DNA of 6,956 nt from Candidatus Manganitrophaceae bacterium (GTDB taxonomy: Bacteria > Nitrospirota > Nitrospiria > SBBL01 > Manganitrophaceae). A program made the position numbers and the translations under genes. This document shows positions 1 through 6,713 of the stretch, piece after piece (positions within the stretch are counted from its first letter, which is position 1; each line of letters begins with the position of its first letter). The stretch is from contig SCUR01000475.1 in the NCBI GenBank assembly GCA_004297235.1, positions 1 through 6,956 on the forward strand. The letters run 5' to 3'. The notes beneath the pieces are model-generated. The model had not been told where the DNA came from. It saw nothing but the letters and a program-made list of their open reading frames with translations, and searched no databases.

Positions 1-64
1 GCCGTCTGTGAGGAGGAGGCGGGTTTCATCATCTATTGGCGCACTATCGGCCACAACACTGGAT

Positions 65-71
65 AAGGAGG
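65..71 (+). promoter_or_regulatory. Shine-Dalgarno deciding the oxidoreductase start
   Basis: AAGGAGG lies six bases before the ATG at 78. An in-frame TTG at 36 has no comparable ribosome binding site, so translation most likely begins at 78. I see no convincing promoter in the first 64 bases, so the transcript may start outside the window. Confidence 0.8.
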
Positions 72-77
72 AAAACC

Positions 78-1463
78 ATGACGAATTTGCGAGCCCAAAA
101 AATCGAGGAACTAAAAAATGGCTTTAAGGGAGAGATTCTTCTTCCGAGCGACGGGGCCTACGAAAGCGCACGCAAGATCTGGAACGCGATGATCGACAAG
201 CGCCCCGCGATCATCGCTCGCTGCGCCACCACGTCGGACGTCGTCCGCGGGGTGAACTTCGCGAGAGACAACGGGCTCTTGCTCGCCGTCCGCGGCGGCG
301 GGCACAACATCGCCGGCAATGCCCTGTGCGACGACGGGCTCGTGGTCGACCTTTCGAAGATGAAGGCCGCGCGAGTGGACCCCGCCGGGCGCCGCGTGAC
401 CATCGAAGGGGGCGCCACGCTCGCGGACCTCGACGCCGCCACCCAGGCCCACGGCCTCGCCACGCCGGTCGGCATCAACTCCACCACCGGCATCGCCGGA
501 CTGACGCTCGGCGGGGGCTTCGGTTGGCTCAGTCGCAAGTACGGCATGACGGTTGATAACCTCGAGTCCGCCGAGGTCGTGACCGCAGCCGGCGAGGTGG
601 TGCGCGCCAGCGCGACCGAGCGCCCCGATCTCTTCTGGGCCCTTCGAGGCGGCGGGGGCAACTTCGGCGTGGTCACCCGCTTTGAATTCCGACTCCACCC
701 TGTCGGCCCCAACGTCTTGAGCGGGCTCATCGTCTACCCGATCTCCGAGGCGAAGTCGGTACTGCGGCAGTACCGCGAATTCCTCGCCAATGCGCCGGAA
801 GAGCTCTCGGTCTGGATCGTCCTTCGACATGCGCCGCCACTGCCGTTCCTCCCCCAGGAGGTCCACGGCAAAGGAATCCTCGCGCTCGCGCTGATCTATA
901 CGGGTGACCCGAAGCAGGGTGAGCCGCTCATCGAGCCGTTGCGCAACTTCGGCGCCCCCCTGGGCGAACACGTCGGCGTTCAGCCTTACGTCGCCTGGCA
1001 GCAGGCGTTTGACCCGCTGCTCACCGCCGGCGCGCGCAATTATTGGAAGTCCCACAATTTCTCGACACTCAAGGACGGGCTCTTCGACATTGTTCTCGCG
1101 CACATCGGGAAATTGCCGTCGCCTCAGTGCGAGATTTTTTTCGGCGCCATCGGCGGCGCCACCACACGGCCGGCCCCAGGCTCCGCGGCGTACCCGCACC
1201 GCGACGTCAAATTCGTCATGAACTTCCACGGCCGTTGGGAGAACCCGGCCGACGATACGCGCTGCATCGGCTGGGCGCGCGACTTCTTCGATGCTTCGGC
1301 GCCCTTCGCCAGCGGCGGCGTCTACGTCAATTTCCTTACCGCCGACGAAAACGATCGCGTACGCTCCGCTTATGGCCCGAACTACGATCGCCTCGCCCAG
1401 GTGAAGCGCAAGTATGACCCGAACAACCTCTTTCGTATGAACCAGAATATCGAGCCGGCCTGA
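78..1463 (+). CDS. FAD-binding oxidoreductase, berberine bridge enzyme (BBE)-like
   Basis: Predicted flavoprotein oxidase/dehydrogenase of the PCMH/BBE family, 461 residues, which is normal for bacterial members; substrate unknown. The N-terminal FAD-binding domain (about residues 40-210) carries RGGGHNIAG at 72-80, in which His76 is the expected covalent 8-alpha attachment point for FAD. LTLGGGFGWLSRKYG follows at 142-156 and RGGGGNFGVVTRF at 190-202. The C-terminal BBE motif YDPNNLF is at 446-452. The stretch that carries the second, cysteinyl flavin link in bicovalent enzymes reads GINSTTG (132-138) and has no Cys, so single His linkage is inferred. No signal peptide is visible, so it is probably cytoplasmic. 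The 5' end begins with a strong Shine-Dalgarno, and a long hairpin follows the stop. It is probably monocistronic. Relatives oxidise sugars, alkaloids or polyketide-type alcohols; nothing here narrows that down. Confidence 0.93.
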   Translation: MTNLRAQKIEELKNGFKGEILLPSDGAYESARKIWNAMIDKRPAIIARCATTSDVVRGVNFARDNGLLLAVRGGGHNIAGNALCDDGLVVDLSKMKAARVDPAGRRVTIEGGATLADLDAATQAHGLATPVGINSTTGIAGLTLGGGFGWLSRKYGMTVDNLESAEVVTAAGEVVRASATERPDLFWALRGGGGNFGVVTRFEFRLHPVGPNVLSGLIVYPISEAKSVLRQYREFLANAPEELSVWIVLRHAPPLPFLPQEVHGKGILALALIYTGDPKQGEPLIEPLRNFGAPLGEHVGVQPYVAWQQAFDPLLTAGARNYWKSHNFSTLKDGLFDIVLAHIGKLPSPQCEIFFGAIGGATTRPAPGSAAYPHRDVKFVMNFHGRWENPADDTRCIGWARDFFDASAPFASGGVYVNFLTADENDRVRSAYGPNYDRLAQVKRKYDPNNLFRMNQNIEPA

Positions 1464-1477
1464 GAAAACAAGCTGTA

Positions 1478-1535
1478 CCCAACGCACCGGTTCCAGCGGA
1501 CGGCATTCCGCCATCGCTGGACCCGGTGCGTTGGG
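1478..1535 (+). terminator. Long GC-rich hairpin after the oxidoreductase gene
   Basis: A perfect 13-bp inverted repeat (1478-1490 with 1523-1535) continues, after one mismatch, as a further 7 bp (1492-1498 with 1515-1521). The loop is about 16 nt. It starts 15 bases after the stop codon, so a 3'-end or terminator role is likely. No U-tract follows on the plus strand (the next bases are CCAAAATTCC), so it is not a textbook intrinsic terminator. It could act with Rho, protect the mRNA 3' end, or be a dispersed palindromic repeat. Confidence 0.6.
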
Positions 1536-1671
1536 CCAAAATTCCTGGAACGACTCTCCCCTCTTCATCTCGGCATGAATCCTCTGTTTCATTAAAAACC
1601 GATGGACTCGGAGCCGACCCTCCGAATCTGTTAGAATTTCGGATCATCTCCCCGCCACGACCGACCTGCGA

Positions 1672-1701
1672 TTGATTTATCTATTTCTCTCCGGATATAA
1701 T
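1672..1701 (+). promoter_or_regulatory. Sigma70-type promoter for the VOC pair
   Basis: TTGATT (1672-1677) is followed after 18 bases by a perfect TATAAT (1696-1701). This predicts a transcript start near 1708 and a leader of about 59 bases before the ATG at 1767. The rest of the 303-base gap (1464-1766) holds the hairpin at 1478-1535 and otherwise AT-richer sequence with no gene I can support. Confidence 0.6.
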
Positions 1702-1766
1702 TCCTTCTGATCCAAAACCGAAACGGTCATCATGAAATTCCCCTTCACCCCTTGCGGAGAAATCAA

Positions 1767-2144
1767 ATGGGCAGCAATCCGATCGTCTGGTTTGAAATCT
1801 ATGTCCAAGACATCGATCGCGCCAAGCGGTTCTATGAGTCGGTCTTTCAAATCAAGTTACGGAAACTCAATTCGCCGATTCCGGGCGTGGAGCTCTGGGC
1901 GTTTCCAGCCGAGATGAATCATCCCGGCGCGTCCGGCGCTCTGGTCAAAATGGAAGGATTCGCCTCCGGCGGCAACGCCACCCTGGTCTATTTCCATTGC
2001 GACGACTGCGCCGTGGAGGCGGAGCGTGCGGCCCGTTCCGGCGGACGCATCCAACGGCCCAAGACCTCCATCGGCGAATACGGCCAGATCGCGCGGGTCT
2101 ACGATACAGAGGGAAATATGATCGGCCTGCATTCGATGAAATAA
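1767..2144 (+). CDS. VOC-fold (glyoxalase/dioxygenase superfamily) protein
   Basis: Small 125-residue protein of the vicinal oxygen chelate superfamily, a single domain of two beta-alpha-beta-beta-beta units. The opening NPIVWFEIYVQDIDRAKRFY is typical: a first beta strand, then the 'D..RA..FY' helix with the FYESVF core at 22-27. The second module begins at ATLVYFHCDD (71-80) and ends in YDTEGNMIGLHS (112-123), the usual last strand. Such proteins often bind a divalent metal; Glu10, His77 and His122 are possible contacts but cannot be assigned with confidence. The start is ATG 1767, preceded by GGAGA (1756-1760) at 6 bases; an upstream in-frame TTG at 1752 overlaps that site and is less likely. 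It is first in a two-gene unit with the next VOC protein. Substrate unknown; the superfamily includes lyases, dioxygenases and antibiotic-binding proteins. Confidence 0.9.
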   Translation: MGSNPIVWFEIYVQDIDRAKRFYESVFQIKLRKLNSPIPGVELWAFPAEMNHPGASGALVKMEGFASGGNATLVYFHCDDCAVEAERAARSGGRIQRPKTSIGEYGQIARVYDTEGNMIGLHSMK

Positions 2145-2172
2145 AATCATGCCGGCCGGAAGGAGGATGCAG

Positions 2173-2661
2173 ATGACCATTCCGAAAATCACCCCTTGTT
2201 TATGGTTCGACAACCAAGCCGAAGAGGCGGCGAAGTTTTATATCTCCGTCTTCAAGAAGGGCAAGATCGGCAAAATGACCCGCTTCGGAAAAGAGGGCTT
2301 CGAGATCCACGGACGGCCGGAGGGATCGGTGATGACCGTGGAATTTGAGATCAACGGCCAGACGTTCACCGCACTTAACGGCGGCCCGGTCTTCAAATTC
2401 AACGAGGCGATTTCGCTTCAAGTCCCTTGCGAAACGCAGGAAGAGATCGACTACTACTGGAATAAACTTTCCGAAGGGGGAGAAAAGGGACAGTGCGGCT
2501 GGCTGAAAGACAAATACGGCCTCTCCTGGCAGGTCTTTCCGAAAGGGATCGACGAATGGGTTGGCGATCCCAACTCCGAAAAATCGCAGCGGGCGATGAA
2601 AGCGATGCTTCAAATGGAGAAGATCGACCTCGCGAAGCTCCAGCGCGCGTATGAAGGATAA
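2173..2661 (+). CDS. VOC family protein, PhnB-like / '3-demethylubiquinone-9 3-methyltransferase' domain
   Basis: A 162-residue protein matching the PhnB-like branch of the VOC superfamily. Diagnostic stretches are TPCLWFDNQAEEAAKFY (7-23), FTALNGGPVFKFNEAISLQV (65-84) and GQCGWLKDKYGLSWQVFP (107-124). The Pfam label naming a ubiquinone methyltransferase is historical: no SAM-binding motif is visible, and methyltransferase activity should not be inferred. A 40-residue helical tail (AMKAMLQMEKIDLAKLQRAY) closes the protein, as is common in this subfamily. The start at 2173 follows a strong AAGGAGG (2160-2166) with 6-base spacing; in-frame ATGs at 2149 and 2167 lie before or next to that site. 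The gap to the preceding VOC gene is 28 bases with no terminator between, so they are probably cotranscribed. Likely cytoplasmic; ligand unknown. Confidence 0.92.
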   Translation: MTIPKITPCLWFDNQAEEAAKFYISVFKKGKIGKMTRFGKEGFEIHGRPEGSVMTVEFEINGQTFTALNGGPVFKFNEAISLQVPCETQEEIDYYWNKLSEGGEKGQCGWLKDKYGLSWQVFPKGIDEWVGDPNSEKSQRAMKAMLQMEKIDLAKLQRAYEG

Positions 2662-2756
2662 GCTCGGCCCGACAGAAGCTCGATAAGGGTCGCTCGGAAA
2701 GTTATGAATGTGACCGGCCACTTTAACGGACGCATCAGAAGGGATCAACGCGACGC

Positions 2757-3794
2757 ATGGCTCGGGTGATGGAAAGCCGATTCTCGACGATCGTAAAATG
2801 GGCCGGCGGGATCACGGCCTTGATGACGCTGGCGACCGGGCTGTACAAAATCACCGAATCTTTGTACGAGCGCCGCGAACGACAGCGCCAGGTCGCCGAG
2901 CTGTTGCAGGTCGCCGAGAATCAGCAGAGCCGGAACGCGTTTTCCGAGGCGTGGGAAAGTCTCGAGGCCGCGCGCAAACTGCAAGCCGACAAAGAGAAGA
3001 TCGATCGCGCTCAGGAAGATCTCGCCATGGCCTGGCTGGAGAACGTCCGCCTGAAGGAGGGCCAGAGCTTTACACAGATCGTCGCAAAAATAGAGCCGAT
3101 CTTGGACCGAGGTCTGCAGAGGGGGGAGCCTCGACGGAAGGGAGACCTGCAAGCCCATTTAGGATGGGCCACCTTCCTCCGGTACAGAGAAGGAGGGCCG
3201 GGAACGCCGCCGGCGCCGCTGTATCAAAAGGCGCTCCAGATCGATCCTCAAAATGTCTATGCGCACGCCATGCTCGGACATTGGATCCTCTGGACCACCC
3301 GCGATCTGCCGGCCGCAAAAATGCATTTTGAAGCGGCGGTCGCGAGCGGGCGGGTCGAGCCCTACGTTCGAAAGCTCCAGCTCGCCGCACTGGCAAATGT
3401 CCGCATGCCCGAAGCGGAAATCGAAATGATCCGCGTCGCCGACGAGATGCGGAAGAAAAACCAACCGATCGACTCCGCCGACAAAATGCGGCTGTGGGAC
3501 GCCTATGCTTCCCTTCTCCGCAACACCGGAGACGATTCGACCGAAAAAGCGCTGCGCGCGATCCCGCCCGAGGAACAACTTTCCACATTTCAATGGTTAT
3601 TCAACGGCGAGGCGCTTGAGGAGGATCGGCGTCTGCACCGCGATTATTGGTTGGGGATTTTGCAGGAGGCATCCGGACGACGCGCGGAGGCGGTGCAGAC
3701 GCTGAACGCGGTATCGGCGAAGCTGACCGGTCGGCCGGGCGCGTTACGAAACCGAACGGAGGCCGCCCTTAAGCGCCTCGCCGATCGGCGCTGA
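2757..3794 (+). CDS. Membrane-anchored TPR-like protein of unknown function
   Basis: A 345-residue protein I cannot assign to a named family. One hydrophobic segment at about 11-30 (TIVKWAGGITALMTLATGLY) looks like a membrane anchor and has no cleavage or lipobox signal. A charged, helical, probably coiled region follows (about 35-100, rich in Arg, Glu and Gln). Helical hairpins resembling tetratricopeptide repeats appear at about 131-198 (ending PLYQKALQIDPQN, then AHAMLGHWILWTTRDLPAAKMHFEAAV) and weakly at about 296-320 (YWLGILQEASGRRAEAVQTL). TPR modules bind protein partners, so a scaffold or envelope-complex role is plausible but inferred. ATG 2757 has a weak AAGGGA 12 bases upstream; ATG 2769 has no better site, so the start is uncertain by four codons. 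It follows the VOC pair after 95 bases and converges on the GGR-family gene. Confidence 0.82.
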   Translation: MARVMESRFSTIVKWAGGITALMTLATGLYKITESLYERRERQRQVAELLQVAENQQSRNAFSEAWESLEAARKLQADKEKIDRAQEDLAMAWLENVRLKEGQSFTQIVAKIEPILDRGLQRGEPRRKGDLQAHLGWATFLRYREGGPGTPPAPLYQKALQIDPQNVYAHAMLGHWILWTTRDLPAAKMHFEAAVASGRVEPYVRKLQLAALANVRMPEAEIEMIRVADEMRKKNQPIDSADKMRLWDAYASLLRNTGDDSTEKALRAIPPEEQLSTFQWLFNGEALEEDRRLHRDYWLGILQEASGRRAEAVQTLNAVSAKLTGRPGALRNRTEAALKRLADRR

Positions 3795-3797
3795 GGG
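3767..3797. terminator. Hairpin across the stop codon between convergent genes
   Basis: CCTTAAGCGCC (3767-3777) pairs with 3787-3797 around a 9-base loop, with one mismatch and one G-U pair. It spans the end of the TPR-like gene and lies just beyond the end of the minus-strand GGR gene (stop at 3809). A bidirectional terminator role fits the 14-base convergent gap. No T-run follows on either strand, so this rests on position and stem strength only. Confidence 0.35.
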
Positions 3798-3808
3798 ACA
3801 CGCTCTGC

Positions 3809-5086
3809 TCACGCGCGCCGGTGGGCCCGCCGCTCCGGATGGAGAGAGCGGTCGGCGCGGTCCCGGCGGAAGAGCAGCTCGCTCCCCTTTCTCCAGAAGG
3901 CCCCCAGCGTCGTCTGCTTGAGCGGTTGCGTCCGAGGCTCTCGCGGCGTCAGCCAGTACCGCCAGGCGAATCGAAGCCACTCCTTCCGAATTACCGGCCA
4001 GATATGACTGTACCGCTCCCGTCCCCGAAGGATCTCGAAGTAAAGCTCCGCGACCCACTTGCGGCTCTGGAGAAAACGATAGCTCGTCTCGGGCCACCGG
4101 TGAAACAGACGCGAGAACCGATGGGCGACCCGAAACTCTTCCGTCGTCTCGGCCCGCACCCGGGCCGTATACGCCGACAACGCCGTCCCTTCCCCCAGAA
4201 GGTTGTTCGAGATCACCTCCGCGGCGATGAGGCCGGTCAGCAGCGCGTAATAAAGCCCGTCTCCCGAAAGCGGATCGATCAGGCCGGCGGCATCGCCGAC
4301 CCAGAGAACATTCCCGTCATGAAGCGACGTCCCCTCGCCGGACGGAATGCGCTGAAAAACGCTCACCGTCTGGCCCGACGCTTCTTTGAGGATCCCCTGA
4401 TTCTCGATAAATTGGCCGTAGAGCTCTCCGGCGCTTTTGACTTTCCGCTCCGCGCCGGACACGCCGGTCGCGTGATGATCCCGCTTCGGAAGCAGCCAGC
4501 CGAATCCCTCGGGGGCCGAGCCGAGATCGACCTGAATCAGGCTATGATCGGCTTGCCCCACTTCCTGATAAGGGATCTCGCTCTCGACGCCGACGGCGCC
4601 TCGACTCGACGGCGTTCCCCCTCCGCGCCGAATGAGCCCGTTGAGGCCCTCCGCGGCGATTAAATAACGGCAGCGCCATTCATCCTGCTGGCTGCGGACG
4701 GTGACTTCGTCATTTTCATCCTTCCACTCGACCACCTCGACGCCGTCGCAGAGGAGCGCCCCCTCCGCCTCGGCCTTCGAGGCGAGAAGATAGTCAAAGC
4801 GGTCGCGCGACACCGTATAGGCGACCGGCTCGGTGGTTTCGATGACGAAGGGATCCTTCCCGCAGAAGTTCAATCGAATGCCCTGAATGGTCTGCTCCAC
4901 TTCGCCGCTGATATCGAAGGGGATCAAAGCGGACGCCCGAACGGTCAACGCGCCGCCGCACACCTTGCTCCGGGGAAGCGACGATCGATCGACGGCCAAC
5001 ACCCGATGCCCTCGACGACTGAGCTCATACGCAGCAATGGCCCCGGCCGGGCCGAGGCCGACCACAATGACATCATAATCGGTCAT
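3809..5086 (-). CDS. Geranylgeranyl-reductase-family FAD-dependent oxidoreductase
   Basis: A 425-residue flavoprotein of the GGR/COG0644 group in the PHBH-like FAD superfamily. The N-terminus holds the Rossmann motif GLGPAGAIAAYELSRRG (10-26) and an acidic residue ending strand 2 (VDRS, Asp33). Next come the family signature PRSKVCGG (38-45), SRDRFD (93-98), the substrate-domain strand GFGWLLPK (194-201) and the second FAD motif VGDAAGLIDPLSGDG (263-277). Characterised relatives saturate isoprenoid double bonds in chlorophyll phytyl chains, archaeal lipids or menaquinone tails. In this bacterium quinone-tail or other prenyl-lipid reduction is plausible but unproven. The C-terminal third is Trp- and Arg-rich, and the last 20 or so residues are strongly basic, which could aid peripheral membrane binding. 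AGGAGAAGGG (5095-5104 on the minus strand), inside the end of the BON gene, serves as ribosome binding site. Start 4 bases after that gene's stop indicates cotranscription. Confidence 0.9.
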   Translation of the reverse strand: MTDYDVIVVGLGPAGAIAAYELSRRGHRVLAVDRSSLPRSKVCGGALTVRASALIPFDISGEVEQTIQGIRLNFCGKDPFVIETTEPVAYTVSRDRFDYLLASKAEAEGALLCDGVEVVEWKDENDEVTVRSQQDEWRCRYLIAAEGLNGLIRRGGGTPSSRGAVGVESEIPYQEVGQADHSLIQVDLGSAPEGFGWLLPKRDHHATGVSGAERKVKSAGELYGQFIENQGILKEASGQTVSVFQRIPSGEGTSLHDGNVLWVGDAAGLIDPLSGDGLYYALLTGLIAAEVISNNLLGEGTALSAYTARVRAETTEEFRVAHRFSRLFHRWPETSYRFLQSRKWVAELYFEILRGRERYSHIWPVIRKEWLRFAWRYWLTPREPRTQPLKQTTLGAFWRKGSELLFRRDRADRSLHPERRAHRRA

Positions 5087-5090
5087 GGGC

Positions 5091-5612
5091 TTAACCCTTC
5101 TCCTGCACCTTTATTTTATTCTCCACATGCTTTACGCCGGCGATCCCATTCGCCAGCTTTTCCGCCTGACGACTCTGATCTTTTGTTTTGACCTCTCCTT
5201 CCAGGATCACGACCCCTTTGCGGCTCTTTACGTCGATATTGGCCTGACGGGTCGCCGGATCGGTGATGAGATCGGTCTTCAGTTTGGCGACGATTGAATT
5301 GTCCAGAATGACCTCGTTCGTCAACATCAGCTGATTGTCGACCCTGCGGAGCTCGCCGACGACTTCTCTCGTCAACGCCTCCGCCCGTTGACGCTCCTCC
5401 TCGCGGTCGACCAAGCCGTTGAGGACGACGACATTTCCCTCGACATGCGGCCGGATCTGCCACGCCGCCGTGAGGGGATCACTTTTCAACTTGCTCTCGA
5501 TCTTCGACTCCACCGCCTCGTTCGGCGGAGGGGTTGCCACCCGCTGGCGCTCCATTCCGCATCCCTGCACCGCAAGCGAAACCAATAGGACAAGCAAAGC
5601 CGCTCTCTTCAT
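5091..5612 (-). CDS. Double-BON-domain lipoprotein
   Basis: A 173-residue predicted lipoprotein. MKRAALLVLLVSLAVQGC is a short signal sequence with a lipobox-like VQGC, and lipidation is expected at Cys18. The next residue is Gly rather than Asp, which favours the outer membrane under the usual +2 rule. A Pro-rich linker (about 25-31) leads to two BON domains. The first is about 32-97, with a central VEGNVVVLNGLVDREEER. The second is about 103-169, with SRKGVVILEGEVKTKDQ and a final VENKIKV strand. BON domains bind phospholipid or mediate envelope contacts in OsmY/BamE-neighbour-type proteins. ATG 5612 follows GGAGG (5622-5626) at 9 bases. An in-frame TTG at 5639 would add nine polar residues ahead of the signal and is less likely. 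It is the first gene of an operon with the GGR-family enzyme. A role in envelope integrity is inferred from the domains. Confidence 0.9.
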   Translation of the reverse strand: MKRAALLVLLVSLAVQGCGMERQRVATPPPNEAVESKIESKLKSDPLTAAWQIRPHVEGNVVVLNGLVDREEERQRAEALTREVVGELRRVDNQLMLTNEVILDNSIVAKLKTDLITDPATRQANIDVKSRKGVVILEGEVKTKDQSRQAEKLANGIAGVKHVENKIKVQEKG

Positions 5613-5642
5613 TTTCTCTGACCTCCAACTCGCTTTCAACTC

Positions 5643-5681
5643 GTTAATAAGGATCTTGCGGATAACAATGCCTGTTAATAA
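5643..5681. repeat. Two GTTAATAA copies in the BON upstream region
   Basis: GTTAATAAGG (5643-5652) and GTTAATAAAG (5674-5683) match at 9 of 10 positions and start 31 bases apart, about three helical turns. They lie just upstream of the BON gene start at 5612. On the minus strand they read as TTATTAAC and could be a regulator's half-sites or overlap -10 elements. This is a short AT-rich word, so chance is a real alternative. Confidence 0.35.
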
Positions 5682-5720
5682 AGCAAAAACCAGACCGCCT
5701 GTTTTTTAGCTCTATCAACC

Positions 5721-5740
5721 GTATGCAAGCGTATGTAAGC
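5721..5740. repeat. Tandem 10-bp direct repeat in the divergent intergenic region
   Basis: GTATGCAAGC is followed immediately by GTATGTAAGC, a 9/10 match with one helical-turn periodicity. It sits near the middle of the 278-base gap between the divergent BON and tatD starts, where a regulator could affect either gene. The remaining gap sequence is AT-richer than the genes and holds no ORF I can support. Confidence 0.5.
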
Positions 5741-5816
5741 CGCATTTCGAGAGGGTGATCCTTTTGGAACCACTTTTCATCAAACAGGATGGATTTTGTG
5801 AAAAACATGCACAAGG

Positions 5817-5845
5817 TTGAATTTTTTATCCGCCGGAAGTAACAT
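5817..5845 (+). promoter_or_regulatory. Candidate sigma70-type promoter for tatD
   Basis: TTGAAT (5817-5822) and TAACAT (5840-5845) are separated by 17 bases, each matching consensus at 4 of 6 positions. A start near 5852 would leave a leader of about 39 bases before the ATG at 5891. Moderate support only. Confidence 0.4.
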
Positions 5846-5890
5846 AGACCCGCGAATGAGAAGTCTTTCATTTAATAAAAGGGGCCGAAG

Positions 5891-6676
5891 ATGTTGATTG
5901 ATACCCATACCCATATTGCCGACCCCGAGTTCGATGCCGATCGCGAAGCGGTCATTGAACGGGCGCGGGCGGCCGGCGTTCGAAAGATGATTCTCATCGG
6001 GACCGACCTCCCCTCCAGCCGAAGAGCGGTCTCCCTCGCGGAGCAACACCCGTTCCTCTGGGCCGCTGTCGGCCTGCATCCCCATGAGGCGAAGGCGATG
6101 GATGAGACTCTCTCGCAGGCGCTGGAAGAGCTGGCGGGGCATCCGAAGGTCGTCGGGTTGGGAGAGACCGGCCTGGACTATCATTACAACCACTCCAGCC
6201 CGGAGGATCAACGCCGGGCCTTTATCGAGCAGATCCGGCTGGCGAAGCGAAAGCGGCTCCCGTTAGTGATCCACACCCGGGAAGCCTGGGAGGAAACCTT
6301 CCGGATCTTGGAGCAGGAGGGGGGCCGATCCCACGCCGCCGACGTCGGCGCCGTTTTTCATTGCTTTACCGGCGACAGCGCCATCGCCGCGCAGGCGGTC
6401 CGATTCGGCTGCTATCTCTCCTTCTCCGGCATCATGACCTTTCCGAAGGCGCTCGCGCTTCAACAGGCGGCGGCGTCGGTCGATCTCTCGCGCCTTCTCA
6501 TCGAAACCGACGCTCCTTATTTGGCGCCGCAAGGGTATCGCGGAAAAAGAAACGAGCCGGCGTACGTCCGCGTGGTCGCCGAAAAAATCGCAGCCCTTCG
6601 GAACTGCCCGCTGGAGAAAATCGCGGAGGTCACGTCCGGAAATGCCGAACGGCTCTTTCAACTCTCCCCGCGTTAA
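5891..6676 (+). CDS. tatD: TatD family metal-dependent hydrolase (DNase-like)
   Basis: A 261-residue TIM-barrel amidohydrolase of the TatD family, full length for the family. All expected metal-binding residues are visible: HTH at 6-8 (His6, His8), Glu92 in GLGETGLDYHY, His128 in LPLVIHTRE, His157 in VFHCFTG and Asp207 in LLIETDAPYL. The family signatures VGLHPHEA (60-67) and the C-terminal RGKRNEPAYV (217-226) are also present. Characterised TatD proteins are divalent-metal-dependent 3'-5' exonucleases acting on DNA and are linked to DNA repair and turnover; the protein is cytoplasmic and is not a secretion component despite its name. ATG 5891 is preceded by AAAGGGG ending six bases upstream. 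It is transcribed away from the BON-GGR operon, and 147 bases separate it from the kinase gene, which has its own promoter. Assignment to TatD rather than the close paralogues YcfH/YjjV is not secure. Confidence 0.95.
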   Translation: MLIDTHTHIADPEFDADREAVIERARAAGVRKMILIGTDLPSSRRAVSLAEQHPFLWAAVGLHPHEAKAMDETLSQALEELAGHPKVVGLGETGLDYHYNHSSPEDQRRAFIEQIRLAKRKRLPLVIHTREAWEETFRILEQEGGRSHAADVGAVFHCFTGDSAIAAQAVRFGCYLSFSGIMTFPKALALQQAAASVDLSRLLIETDAPYLAPQGYRGKRNEPAYVRVVAEKIAALRNCPLEKIAEVTSGNAERLFQLSPR

Positions 6677-6713
6677 CCTGCCCCACATTCGCTTCTTCTG
6701 AAGCCCCTGTAAA

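Noticed and set aside
111..1592. 493-codon open frame on the minus strand across the oxidoreductase gene
   Set aside because: Composition is Arg/Glu/Ala/Gly-rich with no recognisable domain. It is fully antisense to a gene with clear FAD motifs, and is the usual by-product of GC-rich third codon positions.
1732..1917. 61-codon plus-strand ORF starting upstream of the first VOC gene
   Set aside because: It overlaps the VOC gene in another frame, lacks a ribosome binding site and resembles no family.
2173..2661. Reading the PhnB-like protein as a ubiquinone methyltransferase
   Set aside because: The name is a legacy domain label. The protein has the VOC fold pattern and no SAM-binding motif.
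3821..4663. 280-codon open frame on the plus strand across the GGR-family gene
   Set aside because: It is Pro/Arg-rich with no domain, and antisense to a gene with complete family motifs.
5644..5871. 75-codon minus-strand ORF filling the BON-tatD gap
   Set aside because: No Shine-Dalgarno precedes its ATG (the upstream bases are CCTTTTATTAA), its composition is that of translated AT-rich noncoding DNA, and it overlaps the candidate tatD promoter.
6691..6704. Small hairpin GCTTC-TTCT-GAAGC after tatD
   Set aside because: Only 5 bp and no T-run follows; too weak to call a terminator.
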